Source: an uncultured Rhodospirillales bacterium
GTDB lineage: Bacteria > Pseudomonadota > Alphaproteobacteria > ATCC43930 > CGMCC-115725
Length of the DNA: 64,000 nt
Direction of reading: 5' to 3'
NCBI GenBank assembly: GCA_903822185.1
Contig: CAIJOA010000011.1
Location: 558,001-622,000 of the forward strand
Numbering within the stretch: the first letter of the stretch is position 1; each line of letters opens with the position of its first letter. A program made the position numbers and the translations under genes. Shown piece after piece: positions 36,658-45,768 of the stretch. Below the pieces are notes generated by a model. It was given only the letters and a program-made list of their open reading frames with translations, was not told where the DNA came from and searched no databases.

Positions 36658-37215
36658 ATGACCACCGCAACGAACGCAACGACCACCACCTTCGCCGATG
36701 AGATCGTTCAGAACGTGTCCCGTCTCGAAAGCTTTGCGCGTCGCCTGGCCGGTAATCGCAGCCTTGCCGATGACCTCGTTCAGGAAACGGTGTTGCGGGC
36801 GCTCCTTCATGCGGATCAATTCCGTCCCGGCACCAATCTTCTCGCTTGGCTTACCACGATCCTGCGTAACGCTTATTTCAACGAGAAGCGCCGCCAGCGC
36901 CGCATCGGTCCGATGGACCCGGTCATGCTGAATTCCACTCCGTCGGTCAGCGACGAGCAGGAATGGCATCTTCGCATGCGTGACGTGAATTCACGTTTCA
37001 CCGCCCTGCCCGAGGCACAGCGAGAGGCGCTGGTTCTGGTCGGCGCCAATGGCTTCTCTTACGATCATGCCGCGAAGGTCGCGGGTTGCGCCGTCGGCAC
37101 GATGAAAAGCCGCGTGTCGCGCGCCCGCACTGAACTTCAGGCAATGCTCGATAAAGATGCAGCCGCACCGGCGGACGATCTTCATAGCGCGGATATCGCA
37201 CACCTCGCCGCCTAA
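36658..37215 (+). CDS. ECF-type RNA polymerase sigma factor
   Basis: 185 residues. Region 2 is visible in NRSLADDLVQETVLRALLHADQF and LLAWLTTILRNAYFNEKRR (approximately residues 35-85), region 4 in ALPEAQREALVLVGANGFSYDHAAKVAGCAVGTMKSRVSRAR (given here only as a stretch ending near 165; key helix-turn-helix YDHAAKVAGCAVGTMKSRV). The pattern resembles alphaproteobacterial EcfG-like general-stress sigmas, but neither nepR nor phyR, nor any anti-sigma gene, adjoins. Its translation start is hidden in a hairpin. It stands alone between the peptide cluster and an unrelated transporter gene. Confidence 0.88.
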   Translation: MTTATNATTTTFADEIVQNVSRLESFARRLAGNRSLADDLVQETVLRALLHADQFRPGTNLLAWLTTILRNAYFNEKRRQRRIGPMDPVMLNSTPSVSDEQEWHLRMRDVNSRFTALPEAQREALVLVGANGFSYDHAAKVAGCAVGTMKSRVSRARTELQAMLDKDAAAPADDLHSADIAHLAA

Positions 37216-37363
37216 TATTTCGAGACGCGGGCCTCTGGAAAATTCCTGAGGCCCGCAACCTCGCGTTACGACGCGCAACGAGAGGTAGAACGACGCGATC
37301 ATGCGTTGACGATCGGCGTTCCTCTCCATACCCTCCCTTTCAAATAGAGAAGGGTCAGGGGAA

Positions 37364-38290
37364 ATGCGCTTCATCGCCGCAATCATCGTCGTCATGCTGG
37401 CAGCCGTTTCGGGCGCCAACGCACAAACCAAACTCACGATCGGCTATGGCCCCAGCACCGTCTGGATGCCCGCATTCGCCGCGAAAGACCAAGGTATCTT
37501 CGCCAAACACGGCCTTGATGTCACCCTGCAGCTTATTCCGGTCGGCTCGAACCAACCCGCCGCCCTGATAGGCGATTCGATTCAGATATCGGGAATGAAC
37601 CCGACGATCCTGCTCTTCGCCGATGAGGGCGGCGCCGATATTCAGGTCATCGCCGGCGCCGACGAATATACCAAGGACGACAGCAATGGCGGGCTGATGG
37701 TCCGCACCGGCCTTGAGGTGAAGACCCTTGCCGACCTGAAGGGCAAGCGCATCGCCGTCCCCGGCCTCAACAGCACCTTTCACGTCGCGCTGATGAAATG
37801 GTTCAAGCTCAACGGGGTCACGCCGACGGACGTGAACTATCTCGAAGTCGGCATCAATCAGATGAACGACGCGTTGCGTAACGGCCAGGTCGATGGCGCG
37901 ATACCGGTCGAGCCTTTTGCCGGCCTGATCCTCAAAGGGAATACCGGCACACAATTCATGCAGATGCCCCCGCCCTTCCCCAACAAGGCGACGGTTTATT
38001 CTTTCTGGACCATGCGCCGCCCCTACATTCAAGCGCATCCGGATGTCGTCAAAGCCTTCAAAGCATCGCTCGATGAGTCCCTGACCTGGATGCGCGCTAA
38101 CCTCGACGAGGCGCGCAAGACTCAGATGACCTACCTGAAGACGCCCGAACCGATCGCCATGCAGACCAAGCTCGCGCCATGGAGCACCCATATCGACGCC
38201 AGCGAGCTGCAATTCTGGATCGATACCTGCAAGGAATTGGGCCTGACCAAAGGCACCGTCGCCCTCAAGGACGTTTTCGCGGGTTCTTGA
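37364..38290 (+). CDS. NMT1/THI5-like ABC solute-binding protein
   Basis: 308 residues with a short signal peptide (MRFIAAIIVVMLAAVSGANA, cleaved before QTK). Mature start LTIGYGPSTVWMPAFAAKDQGIFAKHGLDV is characteristic of NMT1 receptors, with ISGMNPTILLFADEGG and KTLADLKGKRIAVPG also typical. No permease or ATPase adjoins; the F420 genes start 69 bases downstream. AGGGGAA precedes the ATG. The ligand is unknown. Confidence 0.86.
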   Translation: MRFIAAIIVVMLAAVSGANAQTKLTIGYGPSTVWMPAFAAKDQGIFAKHGLDVTLQLIPVGSNQPAALIGDSIQISGMNPTILLFADEGGADIQVIAGADEYTKDDSNGGLMVRTGLEVKTLADLKGKRIAVPGLNSTFHVALMKWFKLNGVTPTDVNYLEVGINQMNDALRNGQVDGAIPVEPFAGLILKGNTGTQFMQMPPPFPNKATVYSFWTMRRPYIQAHPDVVKAFKASLDESLTWMRANLDEARKTQMTYLKTPEPIAMQTKLAPWSTHIDASELQFWIDTCKELGLTKGTVALKDVFAGS

Positions 38291-38359
38291 TGACATCAAA
38301 GCCCCTGCCGCTGGATTGACAGCGGGCGGCGGGAGCGCGAGTCTCACGGTCCTTCTTTC

Positions 38360-39142
38360 ATGGTGTCTTTGACGATGGACGATACCGCGACGCTGATCGC
38401 GCTCCGCCCTTTTCCGCTGATCCGGCCCGGCGCGGATCTGGCCGCGATCGTTATCGACACCATCGAAAAACTTGGACAGCGCATCGGAACCGGTGACGTG
38501 CTGGTCCTTGCCCAGAAAATCGTGTCGAAGGCCGAGGGACGCTATGTCGATCTGGCACATGTCACGCCCAGCGCCGAAGCACAAAAGATCGGCCACGAGA
38601 CGGACAAAGACCCGCGCCTTGTCGAGGTCATCCTCGGTGAAAGCCGCCGCATCGTTCGTCACGGGCCCGGCGTTCTGATTGTCGAGCATCGTCTGGGTTG
38701 TGTAATGGCGAATGCGGGCGTCGATCGCTCCAACATCGATCCGGAAACCGGCGCCGAACCCGTGCTGCTGTTGCCGCACGATCCCGACGCGTCCGCCGCT
38801 GCGTTGCGTGAACGCCTGACGGCGCATTTCGGCACGGCCCTCGCGGTCATCATCAGCGACAGCTTCGGGCGGGCCTGGCGGCGCGGCACCTGCGGCATCG
38901 CCTTGGGCGCGGCGGGGCTCCCCTCCGTGATGGATTTGCGCGGCCGGCCCGATCTCTATGGCCGCGAATTGCGCGTCAGCGAAACCGGCTTCGCCGATGA
39001 GATCGCCGCCGCTGCCTCGCTATTGATGGGACAAAGCGACGAAGGCGTTCCCGCGGTCATCTTGCGTGGACTATCCTGGTCGGGCGCTTCGACACCGGCA
39101 TCCCATCTCATTCGCCCCGCCGAAGAAGACCTGTTCCGCTGA
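38360..39142 (+). CDS. cofE: Coenzyme F420-0:L-glutamate ligase
   Basis: 260 residues, single-domain CofE (no C-terminal nitroreductase-like half, unlike actinobacterial FbiB). It adds glutamates to F420-0 with GTP. Family features: LIRPGADLA, GDVLVLAQKIVSKAEGR with the nucleotide/metal Lys, GCVMANAGVDRSNID, and VIISDSFGRAWRRGTCGIALG. Start is ATG 38360; ATG 38375 (MDDTATL) is possible. It opens a run of four overlapping genes, cofE-cofD-cofC-cofGH, joined by ATGA overlaps, so they are surely one operon. F420 synthesis is uncommon in proteobacteria. Confidence 0.92.
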   Translation: MVSLTMDDTATLIALRPFPLIRPGADLAAIVIDTIEKLGQRIGTGDVLVLAQKIVSKAEGRYVDLAHVTPSAEAQKIGHETDKDPRLVEVILGESRRIVRHGPGVLIVEHRLGCVMANAGVDRSNIDPETGAEPVLLLPHDPDASAAALRERLTAHFGTALAVIISDSFGRAWRRGTCGIALGAAGLPSVMDLRGRPDLYGRELRVSETGFADEIAAAASLLMGQSDEGVPAVILRGLSWSGASTPASHLIRPAEEDLFR

Positions 39143-40092
39143 TGGCAAAAGATCGCGTCCTTGCTTTATCGGGTGGCGTCGGCGGCGCAAAGCTCGCGCT
39201 GGGTCTAGGCCGCGTGCTGCCGGGCGACGCACTGACCATCGTCGCCAATACCGGTGATGACTTCCAGCATCTGGGCCTGTCGATATCGCCCGATCTCGAT
39301 ACGTTGCTTTATACCCTTGGCGGTCTCGACAATTCGGCGACCGGCTGGGGTCAACGCGACGAGACGTGGAATTTCATGACCGCGCTAAAGAAACTCGGTG
39401 GCGAGGCATGGTTTCAACTCGGCGACCGCGATTTGGCGACCCATGTCGAACGCACACGGCGTCTTGCCGCCGGTGAACCTCTATCTTCGATCATCGATAA
39501 CTTCCGCAACCGCTTCGGCATCGCCGCCCGCATCCTGCCGATGAGCGACGACAAGGTCCGCACACGCGTTAAAACTGTCGAAGGCTGGCTCGACTTCCAA
39601 GACTATTTCGTCCGGCAGCAATGCCGTCCGGCGATCAGCGATATCACTTTCGCCGGTGCGGCCGATGCGACGATGCTGCCCGGCTTTCGCGACGCGCTGA
39701 CCGATAATTCGTTGCGCGCCATCATCGTCTGCCCATCCAATCCCTTCATCAGCATCGAGCCGATTCTGGCCGTGCCGGGCGTTCGCAGCGCCATCCGCGA
39801 GGCCGAGGTGCCCGTCATCGCCATATCGCCGATCATCGGAGGACAGGCGGTAAAAGGCCCGACGGCGAAGATGATGAAAGAACTCGGCATCGAAGCCAGC
39901 GCCGCGGCGGTCGCGCGTCGATACGGCGATTTGATCGATGCCTATGTCGTCGATCATGCAGATGCGGAAAGTTGTGCCAATCTCGGTATGACAATCGTTC
40001 CGGCGAAAGCCTTGATGGAAACGATCGAGGATCGCGAGGCTTTGGCGCGTATTGCGCTCGACGCGGCTGATCAGGTGATGGCGGCCGCATGA
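39142..40092 (+). CDS. cofD: 2-phospho-L-lactate (or phosphoenolpyruvate) transferase of F420 synthesis
   Basis: 316 residues. CofD/FbiA joins the GDP- or guanylyl-activated phospho-acid to FO, giving F420-0 or its dehydro form. The N terminus VLALSGGVGGAKLALGL is the family hallmark, with TIVANTGDDFQHLGLSISPDLDT just after, and VCPSNPFISIEPILAVPG and ISPIIGGQAVKGPTAKMM toward the C terminus. The start codon overlaps the cofE stop (ATGA). The enzyme cannot by sequence alone tell which phospho-acid is used. Confidence 0.94.
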   Translation: MAKDRVLALSGGVGGAKLALGLGRVLPGDALTIVANTGDDFQHLGLSISPDLDTLLYTLGGLDNSATGWGQRDETWNFMTALKKLGGEAWFQLGDRDLATHVERTRRLAAGEPLSSIIDNFRNRFGIAARILPMSDDKVRTRVKTVEGWLDFQDYFVRQQCRPAISDITFAGAADATMLPGFRDALTDNSLRAIIVCPSNPFISIEPILAVPGVRSAIREAEVPVIAISPIIGGQAVKGPTAKMMKELGIEASAAAVARRYGDLIDAYVVDHADAESCANLGMTIVPAKALMETIEDREALARIALDAADQVMAAA

Positions 40093-40754
40093 TCACCCGT
40101 GCGCCGATCTGGGCCGTCGTTCCGGTCAAGAACACTGAGGGCGCCAAGCAACGGCTTGCCGATGCGCTGACACCGCCGCAACGCCAGCAATTTGCCTTGG
40201 CGATGTTGGAGGACGTGCTGACGGCCCTCGCCGCCGCGCGCGGGCTAGCCGGAATCCTTATGGTCACGGTCGATGAGACGGCAATGCAGCTTGCAGCGCG
40301 GTATGGCGCCGTGGTTTCGCACGAAGACGCCTGTGCCGGACATACCGCCGCCGTCATGGGTGCGGCCCATGCACTGGCAGCAGACGGTCGTTCGCTGATA
40401 ACCCTGCCAGGCGATGTGCCGCTGGTGACGCCGGCCGATATCGAAAGTGTCATCGAGGCATCGAACGCCTCGCCCGGTTTCACCATTGTGCCGGCGCATG
40501 ACGAGCTGGGGTCGAATACGATTCTCGCGACGCCCGCCAATGCCGTGCCGTTGCGGTTCGGCGATAATAGTTTCTTCCCGCATTTGGACGCGGCGCGCGC
40601 CTGCGGCATCGAACCGGTGGTTGTGCCGAACCCGCGTCTTGGCCTCGACATCGATGCGCCGGAAGACCTGGCCGCGTTCCTGAAGGTCTCGTCCACCACA
40701 CGGGCGCGCGCTTTGCTCGATCAATTCATGATGTCCGGCGCGATCGCACGATGA
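40089..40754 (+). CDS. cofC: Phospholactate/PEP guanylyltransferase of F420 synthesis
   Basis: 221-residue nucleotidyltransferase fold. IWAVVPVKNTEGAKQRLADAL is the GTP-binding start of CofC/FbiD, followed by DVLTALAAARGLAGILMVTVDE, the metal-site ITLPGDVPLVTPADI and a C-terminal GLDIDAPEDLAAFL. It activates 2-phospholactate, PEP or 3-phosphoglycerate, depending on lineage; specificity is unresolved here. Overlaps cofD and cofGH by four bases each. Confidence 0.92.
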   Translation: MITRAPIWAVVPVKNTEGAKQRLADALTPPQRQQFALAMLEDVLTALAAARGLAGILMVTVDETAMQLAARYGAVVSHEDACAGHTAAVMGAAHALAADGRSLITLPGDVPLVTPADIESVIEASNASPGFTIVPAHDELGSNTILATPANAVPLRFGDNSFFPHLDAARACGIEPVVVPNPRLGLDIDAPEDLAAFLKVSSTTRARALLDQFMMSGAIAR

Positions 40755-43126
40755 ATTCATATACCCGTGAACAAGCGAAGGCACTCGCAGTGCGCGACGA
40801 TCTCGACGCACTAATGGCCGAGGCCGCCGCGTTGCGCGATCAAGCACACCCAAGGCTCGTTTCCTATTCGCGCAAAGTCTTTATTCCGCTGACCCAGCTT
40901 TGCCGCGATTCCTGTCACTACTGCACCTTCGCCCATCCGCCGCGTAAGGGCGAGCGAGCCTACATGACGCCGGACGAGGTTCTGGCGATTGCGCGCGTCG
41001 GCAAGGAAGCAGGTTGTCACGAAGCCTTGTTTACCCTCGGTGACAAACCCGAGTTGCGTTACAGCGCCGCGCGCGATGAGCTTGCCGCGTTGGGCCACGC
41101 CACGACGCTGTCTTATCTCGAAGCGATGGCATCGCTGGTCCTGCAAGAGACGGGGCTTTTGCCGCATATCAATGCCGGCGTGATGGAGAAATCCGACATT
41201 ATCAAGCTGCGCGCGGTTTCGGTGTCGCAAGGCTTGATGCTGGAAACCAGCGCTGAGCGGCTGGCCGAACGCGGGGGACCGCATTTCGGCTCGCCGGATA
41301 AAGCCCCTGCGGTGCGGCTGCAAACCATCGCCGCCGCCGGCGAAGCGGGTGTGCCGTTCACCTCGGGCATTCTGATCGGTATCGGCGAGACGCGCGCGGA
41401 ACGGATCGACGCTATGCTCGCGTTGCGCGATTTGCACGACCGGTACGGCCACATCCAGGAAATCATCATCCAGAATTTCCGCGCCAAGCCCGGCACGCGG
41501 ATGGAACAAGCGCCCGAACCGGACTTCGAAGATCATCTTTGGACGATCGCCGTCGCGCGGTTGCTTTTCGGTCCCGAGATGAATATCCAGGCGCCGCCCA
41601 ATCTCAGCGCCGGTGCTTTGCCGCGCCTGATCGCCGCCGGCATCAATGATTGGGGGGGCGTTTCGCCGGTGACGCGCGACCACGTCAATCCGGAACGTCC
41701 TTGGCCCGAGATCGAAGCGCTGGCGGAACAGACGGTGACCGGCGGCAAAATCTTGGTCGAACGTTTGGCGCTTTATCCGGCTTATGTGCAGAAACCCGAA
41801 CGCTGGCTGACGCCGTCCCTGCGGACTGCTGTCCTGCGCGCCAGCGATGCAGAAGGCTATGCGCGTACCGAATCCTGGCGAACCGGGGTCGTCATGGATT
41901 TACCGCCGGCAGCGCGACCGGGCAACGCCAGCACCGCGTTAGGCAGAGTCATCGATCGCGCAATGATGGGCCGCGCGCTGTCCGAAGCCGACATCGTCGC
42001 GCTGTTCGCCGCGCGCGACGGCGATTTCACCGCCGTCTGCAATGCCGCAGACGCGTTGCGCGCCGCCGTGAATGGCGATCGCGTCAGCTACGTCGTCACG
42101 CGCAACATCAACTACACCAACATCTGTTATTTCCGCTGCAAGTTCTGCGCTTTCTCCAAAGGAAAGTTGAGCGAGAATTTGCGCGGCCGTCCTTACGATC
42201 TAAGCCACGAGGAAATCGCCCGCCGCGTCGAAGAGGCATGGGCCCGCGGCGCGGTCGAGGTTTGCCTGCAGGGCGGCATCCACCCAGATTACACCGGCGA
42301 AACCTATCGTGAAGTTTGCCGCACCATTAAGGCGGCAGTGCCGGAGATGCATGTTCATGCTTTCTCACCGCTGGAGATCACGCAGGGCGCAGCAACGCTG
42401 GGCATGCCGATTGCCGAATTCCTGACGCTCCTAAAGGAAGAAGGGCTGAGTTCGCTGCCCGGCACCGCCGCCGAGATTCTCGACGATGAGGTCCGCGCGA
42501 TCATCTGCCCGGACAAGATCAACACGGCGCAATGGCTCAATGTGATCGAGACGGCGCATCGCGTCGGCCTTCGAACCACCGCGACGATCATGTTCGGCCA
42601 TGTCGAACAGCCGGTTCATTGGGCGCGACATCTCCTGCATCTGCGCCGTCTGCAAGCGCGTACCGGCGGCTTCACCGAGTTCGTTCCGTTGCCGTTCGTT
42701 GCGATGGAAACGCCGATTCATCTGCGCGGCCTCAGCCGCCTCGGCCCGACCTACCGCGAGGCGATCCTGATGCACGCCGTCGCGCGGCTGGCGCTGCATC
42801 CGCTGATTCCGAACATCCAAACGTCGTGGGTGAAGTTGGGGCCGGACGGGGCCGCGGCTTGCCTCAACGCGGGCGCGAACGATCTCGGCGGCACGCTGAT
42901 GAACGAGAGCATCACCCGCGCAGCGGGCGCGAGCCATGGTCAGGAAATGCCGCCCGAGGCGATGGAAGATTTGATCCGGTCGCTCGGCCGCGAACCATTG
43001 CAGCGTACGACGTTGTACGGCACGGCGCCAAACGAAAGGCGCGACGCCTCCTTCGGCGCCGCGCCTCTATCCCCGCCAGTCGATACGCCGGCGAAACGTT
43101 ACGAGAGAGCCGGCTCTTTATCCTGA
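40751..43126 (+). CDS. fbiC: FO synthase, fused CofG-CofH (FbiC-type)
   Basis: 791 residues with two radical-SAM halves. The CofG half has CRDSCHYC (Cys51, 55, 58) and the CofH half CYFRCKFC (Cys459, 463, 466). Together they make the deazaflavin FO from tyrosine and the ribityl-diaminouracil of riboflavin synthesis. Fusion is the actinobacterial style; archaea and cyanobacteria keep two genes. Both cluster motifs are intact. Last gene of the cof operon; its final 28 bases overlap the convergent VOC gene. Confidence 0.95.
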   Translation: MNSYTREQAKALAVRDDLDALMAEAAALRDQAHPRLVSYSRKVFIPLTQLCRDSCHYCTFAHPPRKGERAYMTPDEVLAIARVGKEAGCHEALFTLGDKPELRYSAARDELAALGHATTLSYLEAMASLVLQETGLLPHINAGVMEKSDIIKLRAVSVSQGLMLETSAERLAERGGPHFGSPDKAPAVRLQTIAAAGEAGVPFTSGILIGIGETRAERIDAMLALRDLHDRYGHIQEIIIQNFRAKPGTRMEQAPEPDFEDHLWTIAVARLLFGPEMNIQAPPNLSAGALPRLIAAGINDWGGVSPVTRDHVNPERPWPEIEALAEQTVTGGKILVERLALYPAYVQKPERWLTPSLRTAVLRASDAEGYARTESWRTGVVMDLPPAARPGNASTALGRVIDRAMMGRALSEADIVALFAARDGDFTAVCNAADALRAAVNGDRVSYVVTRNINYTNICYFRCKFCAFSKGKLSENLRGRPYDLSHEEIARRVEEAWARGAVEVCLQGGIHPDYTGETYREVCRTIKAAVPEMHVHAFSPLEITQGAATLGMPIAEFLTLLKEEGLSSLPGTAAEILDDEVRAIICPDKINTAQWLNVIETAHRVGLRTTATIMFGHVEQPVHWARHLLHLRRLQARTGGFTEFVPLPFVAMETPIHLRGLSRLGPTYREAILMHAVARLALHPLIPNIQTSWVKLGPDGAAACLNAGANDLGGTLMNESITRAAGASHGQEMPPEAMEDLIRSLGREPLQRTTLYGTAPNERRDASFGAAPLSPPVDTPAKRYERAGSLS

Positions 43127-43512
43127 GCGGTTTCGTCGAGCGCGCCGTACCAGCCCTTTTCCGAAATATCGAACAGGATGCCTTCGGCATCGACCCATTT
43201 GCGCTCGTAATTCATGCCCTTGGGATCGCCGAGATCACACACATAGGTCGCGCCGGCGGCAGCGAGATCGGCCTCGGCCTTTTTGAAATCATCGACCCGA
43301 AAACCGAAATGATGAAGGCCGAGCCGGCCTTCGGCGCCCGAGCTCTTATTCCCCGGCCCGGCGATGATCGCGAGATTCATCAGACCGTCGGTCAGATAGA
43401 TCGCCCGATCCCCTGCCTGGAAGATACGTTTCATCTCGAAAACGTCTTCGTAGAATTTCGCCGACGCTTCGAGGTCCTTCACCGTGATCGCCAGATGCCG
43501 CAGCTTTGCCAT
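43099..43512 (-). CDS. VOC (glyoxalase/bleomycin resistance) superfamily protein
   Basis: 137 residues, one vicinal-oxygen-chelate unit: LRHLAITVKDLEASAKFYEDVF at the start, LGLHHFGFRVDDFKKAEADL in the middle and KWVDAEGILFDISEKG at the end. Metal-type His in RHLAI and HHFGF and a Glu near the C-terminal strand are in place. Function is open (glyoxalase, epimerase, dioxygenase or resistance protein). It is convergent with fbiC and divergent from the LLM oxidoreductase. Confidence 0.85.
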   Translation of the reverse strand: MAKLRHLAITVKDLEASAKFYEDVFEMKRIFQAGDRAIYLTDGLMNLAIIAGPGNKSSGAEGRLGLHHFGFRVDDFKKAEADLAAAGATYVCDLGDPKGMNYERKWVDAEGILFDISEKGWYGALDETAQDKEPALS

Positions 43513-43645
43513 GGGTCAACTCCTTCGCCCGCAGGATGAATACGGGAATGGTAGCGCCATTTGCCGTTGCCGCCCAGTCTCGCCTTGAGCCGCGCCGTCC
43601 CCAGGTGGCATAGTCCCCCGCAAGAGAAAAACGGGAGGCTCCGCG

Positions 43646-44713
43646 ATGGAATTCGGAATTCAGCTCGCCACGTCGGCGCACCATTGGAAAGTGGTGAAAA
43701 AGGCCGAGGAAATGGGCTTCACCCATGCCTGGTTCTATGACACCGGCCTGCTGAACGCGGATGTTTTCGTCGCCATGGCCGCCGCCGCCATGCACACCAG
43801 CAAGATCAAACTCTGCACCGGCGTATTGATCCCATCGAACCGCATCGCCCCGGTCGCGGCCAGCGCCCTCGCCTCGCTCAACGCCCTCGCGCCGGGCCGC
43901 ATCCAATGCGGCGTTTCCACCGGCTTCACCGCGCGGCGCACGCTGGGCCTGCCCGCGATCACGATGAAGCGGATGGAGGAATATATCCGCGTCGTGCGCG
44001 CGCTGCTCAACAAGGAGACCACCGATTGGTCCGAGGAAGGGGGCACGCACAAGATCCGCTTCCTCAATCCCGAGTTGAACCTGATCAATCTCGACGATGC
44101 GATCAAATTCCATCTCTCGGCTTTCGGGCCGAAAGGCCGTGCGTTGACGGCGAAGCTCGGCTTCGGCTGGGTCATCGGCACCAGCAAGCCACAGGCCGCG
44201 ACCTTCGCCATGAACGCGATGCGCAAATCCTGGACCGAAACCGGACGCGACACCAAGGACCTTTACGCAACGACGTTCGGCGCCGGTTGCGTTCTGGCCG
44301 AAGGCGAGGCCACCGATTCAAAACGTGCCATCGCTCAGGCCGGCCCCGGCGCGACGATTCTGTTTCACGATATGGTCGAGCATGAGACGCTCGGCTCACT
44401 GGGCATTCCGGCCCCGCCGCAGTTCCAAGCGCAATACGACGCCTATCGCGAGATCTACAACAACTACGAACCGGCCGACGCGCGTTACCTGATGAACCAT
44501 CGCGGCCACTTGATGTTCGTGAAGCCGGAAGAGGAAAAGCTGGTCACGGCGGAACTGCTGAAAGCCGTCACCCTGACCGGCACGGCGCCCGAGATCATCG
44601 AGAATGTCCGCGCCATCAAGGCCGCCGGGTACAGCCAGTTCGGCATCAACCTGCGCAACGGTCACGAAATGTCCATGCTCGACGATTGGGCGAAGATCGT
44701 CGAGAAAGTCTGA
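43646..44713 (+). CDS. LLM class (F420- or FMN-dependent) oxidoreductase
   Basis: 355-residue TIM-barrel luciferase-like monooxygenase family protein. EFGIQLATSAHHWKVVKKAEEMGFTHAW opens the barrel; VLIPSNRIAPVAASALASLNALAPGRIQCGV is the standard early part. F420-using members are common in this superfamily, and the cof operon lies just upstream, so F420 is the likely cofactor (inference). The next gene, an FAH-family hydrolase, is 28 bases downstream on the same strand. GGGAGG precedes the ATG. Confidence 0.88.
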   Translation: MEFGIQLATSAHHWKVVKKAEEMGFTHAWFYDTGLLNADVFVAMAAAAMHTSKIKLCTGVLIPSNRIAPVAASALASLNALAPGRIQCGVSTGFTARRTLGLPAITMKRMEEYIRVVRALLNKETTDWSEEGGTHKIRFLNPELNLINLDDAIKFHLSAFGPKGRALTAKLGFGWVIGTSKPQAATFAMNAMRKSWTETGRDTKDLYATTFGAGCVLAEGEATDSKRAIAQAGPGATILFHDMVEHETLGSLGIPAPPQFQAQYDAYREIYNNYEPADARYLMNHRGHLMFVKPEEEKLVTAELLKAVTLTGTAPEIIENVRAIKAAGYSQFGINLRNGHEMSMLDDWAKIVEKV

Positions 44714-44741
44714 TACCTATTTCACGTCAAAGGAAACGAGC

Positions 44742-45674
44742 ATGAAGATCGGTTATTTCAACGACTACCGTTTGGGCATCATTAAGGGCGACACCATCGT
44801 CGATGTGACCGACGTGGTGAAAGACATTCCGCGCCTCGGCCCCGGCGATTTGATGAACAGCCTGATCGAAAAATTCGACAGCTATAAAAAGAAGCTCGAA
44901 GACGCCGCCGCGTCGGGCAAGGGCGTGCCGGTGTCGAGCGTGCGTTTCCGCGCACCGACGCCGAAGCCGACCAACATCGACTGCATGGCGGTCAATTTCA
45001 TGGAAGACGGCACGCGCAAGGAACCTGCACCGATCAACGCCTTCCACAAGACGCCGAATTCGGTGATCGGTGACGGCGACACGATGGTGCTGCCCGACGT
45101 CGCCGCCACCGTGTTCGAAGGCGAAGCCGAAGTCGCCCTGGTGATCGGCAAGCGCGCCCAGAACGTCAAGGAAGCCGACGCGATGAGCTATATCTTCGGC
45201 TACGTCAATTTCATCGACGGGTCGGCGCGCGGCATCCCGCCGTCACAGAACAGCTTCTATCAGGGCAAGTCGCGCGAGACCTTCGCGCCGATCGGTCCCT
45301 ATATCGTCACCGCCGACGAAGTGCCGAACCCGCAGAACCTTCAGCTTAAGCTGTCGGTCAATGGCGTGGTGAAGCAGAACTTCAACACCAACGACATGGC
45401 GCACAAAATTCCGCGCTGCATCGAGTTCGTCAGCTCGATCCACACGCTCGAACCCGGCGATGTCCTCGCCACCGGCACCAATCATCGCGGGCTCAACGCC
45501 TTTCAGGATGGCGACAAGGTCGAGTTGGAAGTCGAAGGTTTGGGCAAGCTCAGCGTCACGATCCGCGACGACCTGAAACGCACCTGGACGCGCGAGACCC
45601 GGCTGGAGCGGCAGAATAAGGGCCTCGAGCCCGTGCTCGCGCCGCAGCTGACCGGCAAATACAAGCCGGCATAA
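44742..45674 (+). CDS. Fumarylacetoacetate hydrolase family protein
   Basis: 310 residues. The FAH fold and metal site are visible in VFEGEAEVALVIGKRAQNV (E-x-E) and YVNFIDGSARGIP (Asp), with FQGKSR-like YQGKSRETFAPIGPYIV and LEPGDVLATGTNHRGL as further hallmarks. Members hydrolyse C-C bonds of beta-diketo acids or isomerise or decarboxylate ring-cleavage products. ATG 44742 follows AAAGGAAACGAGC; the longer frame is inside the upstream gene. Probably a two-gene operon with the LLM oxidoreductase, in line with breakdown of a ring compound. Confidence 0.9.
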   Translation: MKIGYFNDYRLGIIKGDTIVDVTDVVKDIPRLGPGDLMNSLIEKFDSYKKKLEDAAASGKGVPVSSVRFRAPTPKPTNIDCMAVNFMEDGTRKEPAPINAFHKTPNSVIGDGDTMVLPDVAATVFEGEAEVALVIGKRAQNVKEADAMSYIFGYVNFIDGSARGIPPSQNSFYQGKSRETFAPIGPYIVTADEVPNPQNLQLKLSVNGVVKQNFNTNDMAHKIPRCIEFVSSIHTLEPGDVLATGTNHRGLNAFQDGDKVELEVEGLGKLSVTIRDDLKRTWTRETRLERQNKGLEPVLAPQLTGKYKPA

Positions 45675-45681
45675 TTTTTAC

Positions 45682-45760
45682 GTCATTGCGAGCGTAGCGA
45701 AGCAATCCAGTCTGAATACACACTGGATTGCTTCGTCGCTGACGCTCCTCGCAATGACGA
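45682..45760. repeat. Empty inverted-repeat element (REP/BIME-like)
   Basis: Left arm 45682-45711 (30-bp short type), 12-base loop, right arm 45724-45760 (37-bp long type). It is a mirror of the 17393 element in its short/long order and shares ends with the GIY-YIG element. It sits between the stops of the FAH and amidohydrolase genes. Confidence 0.88.
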
Positions 45761-45768
45761 AATAGGCG

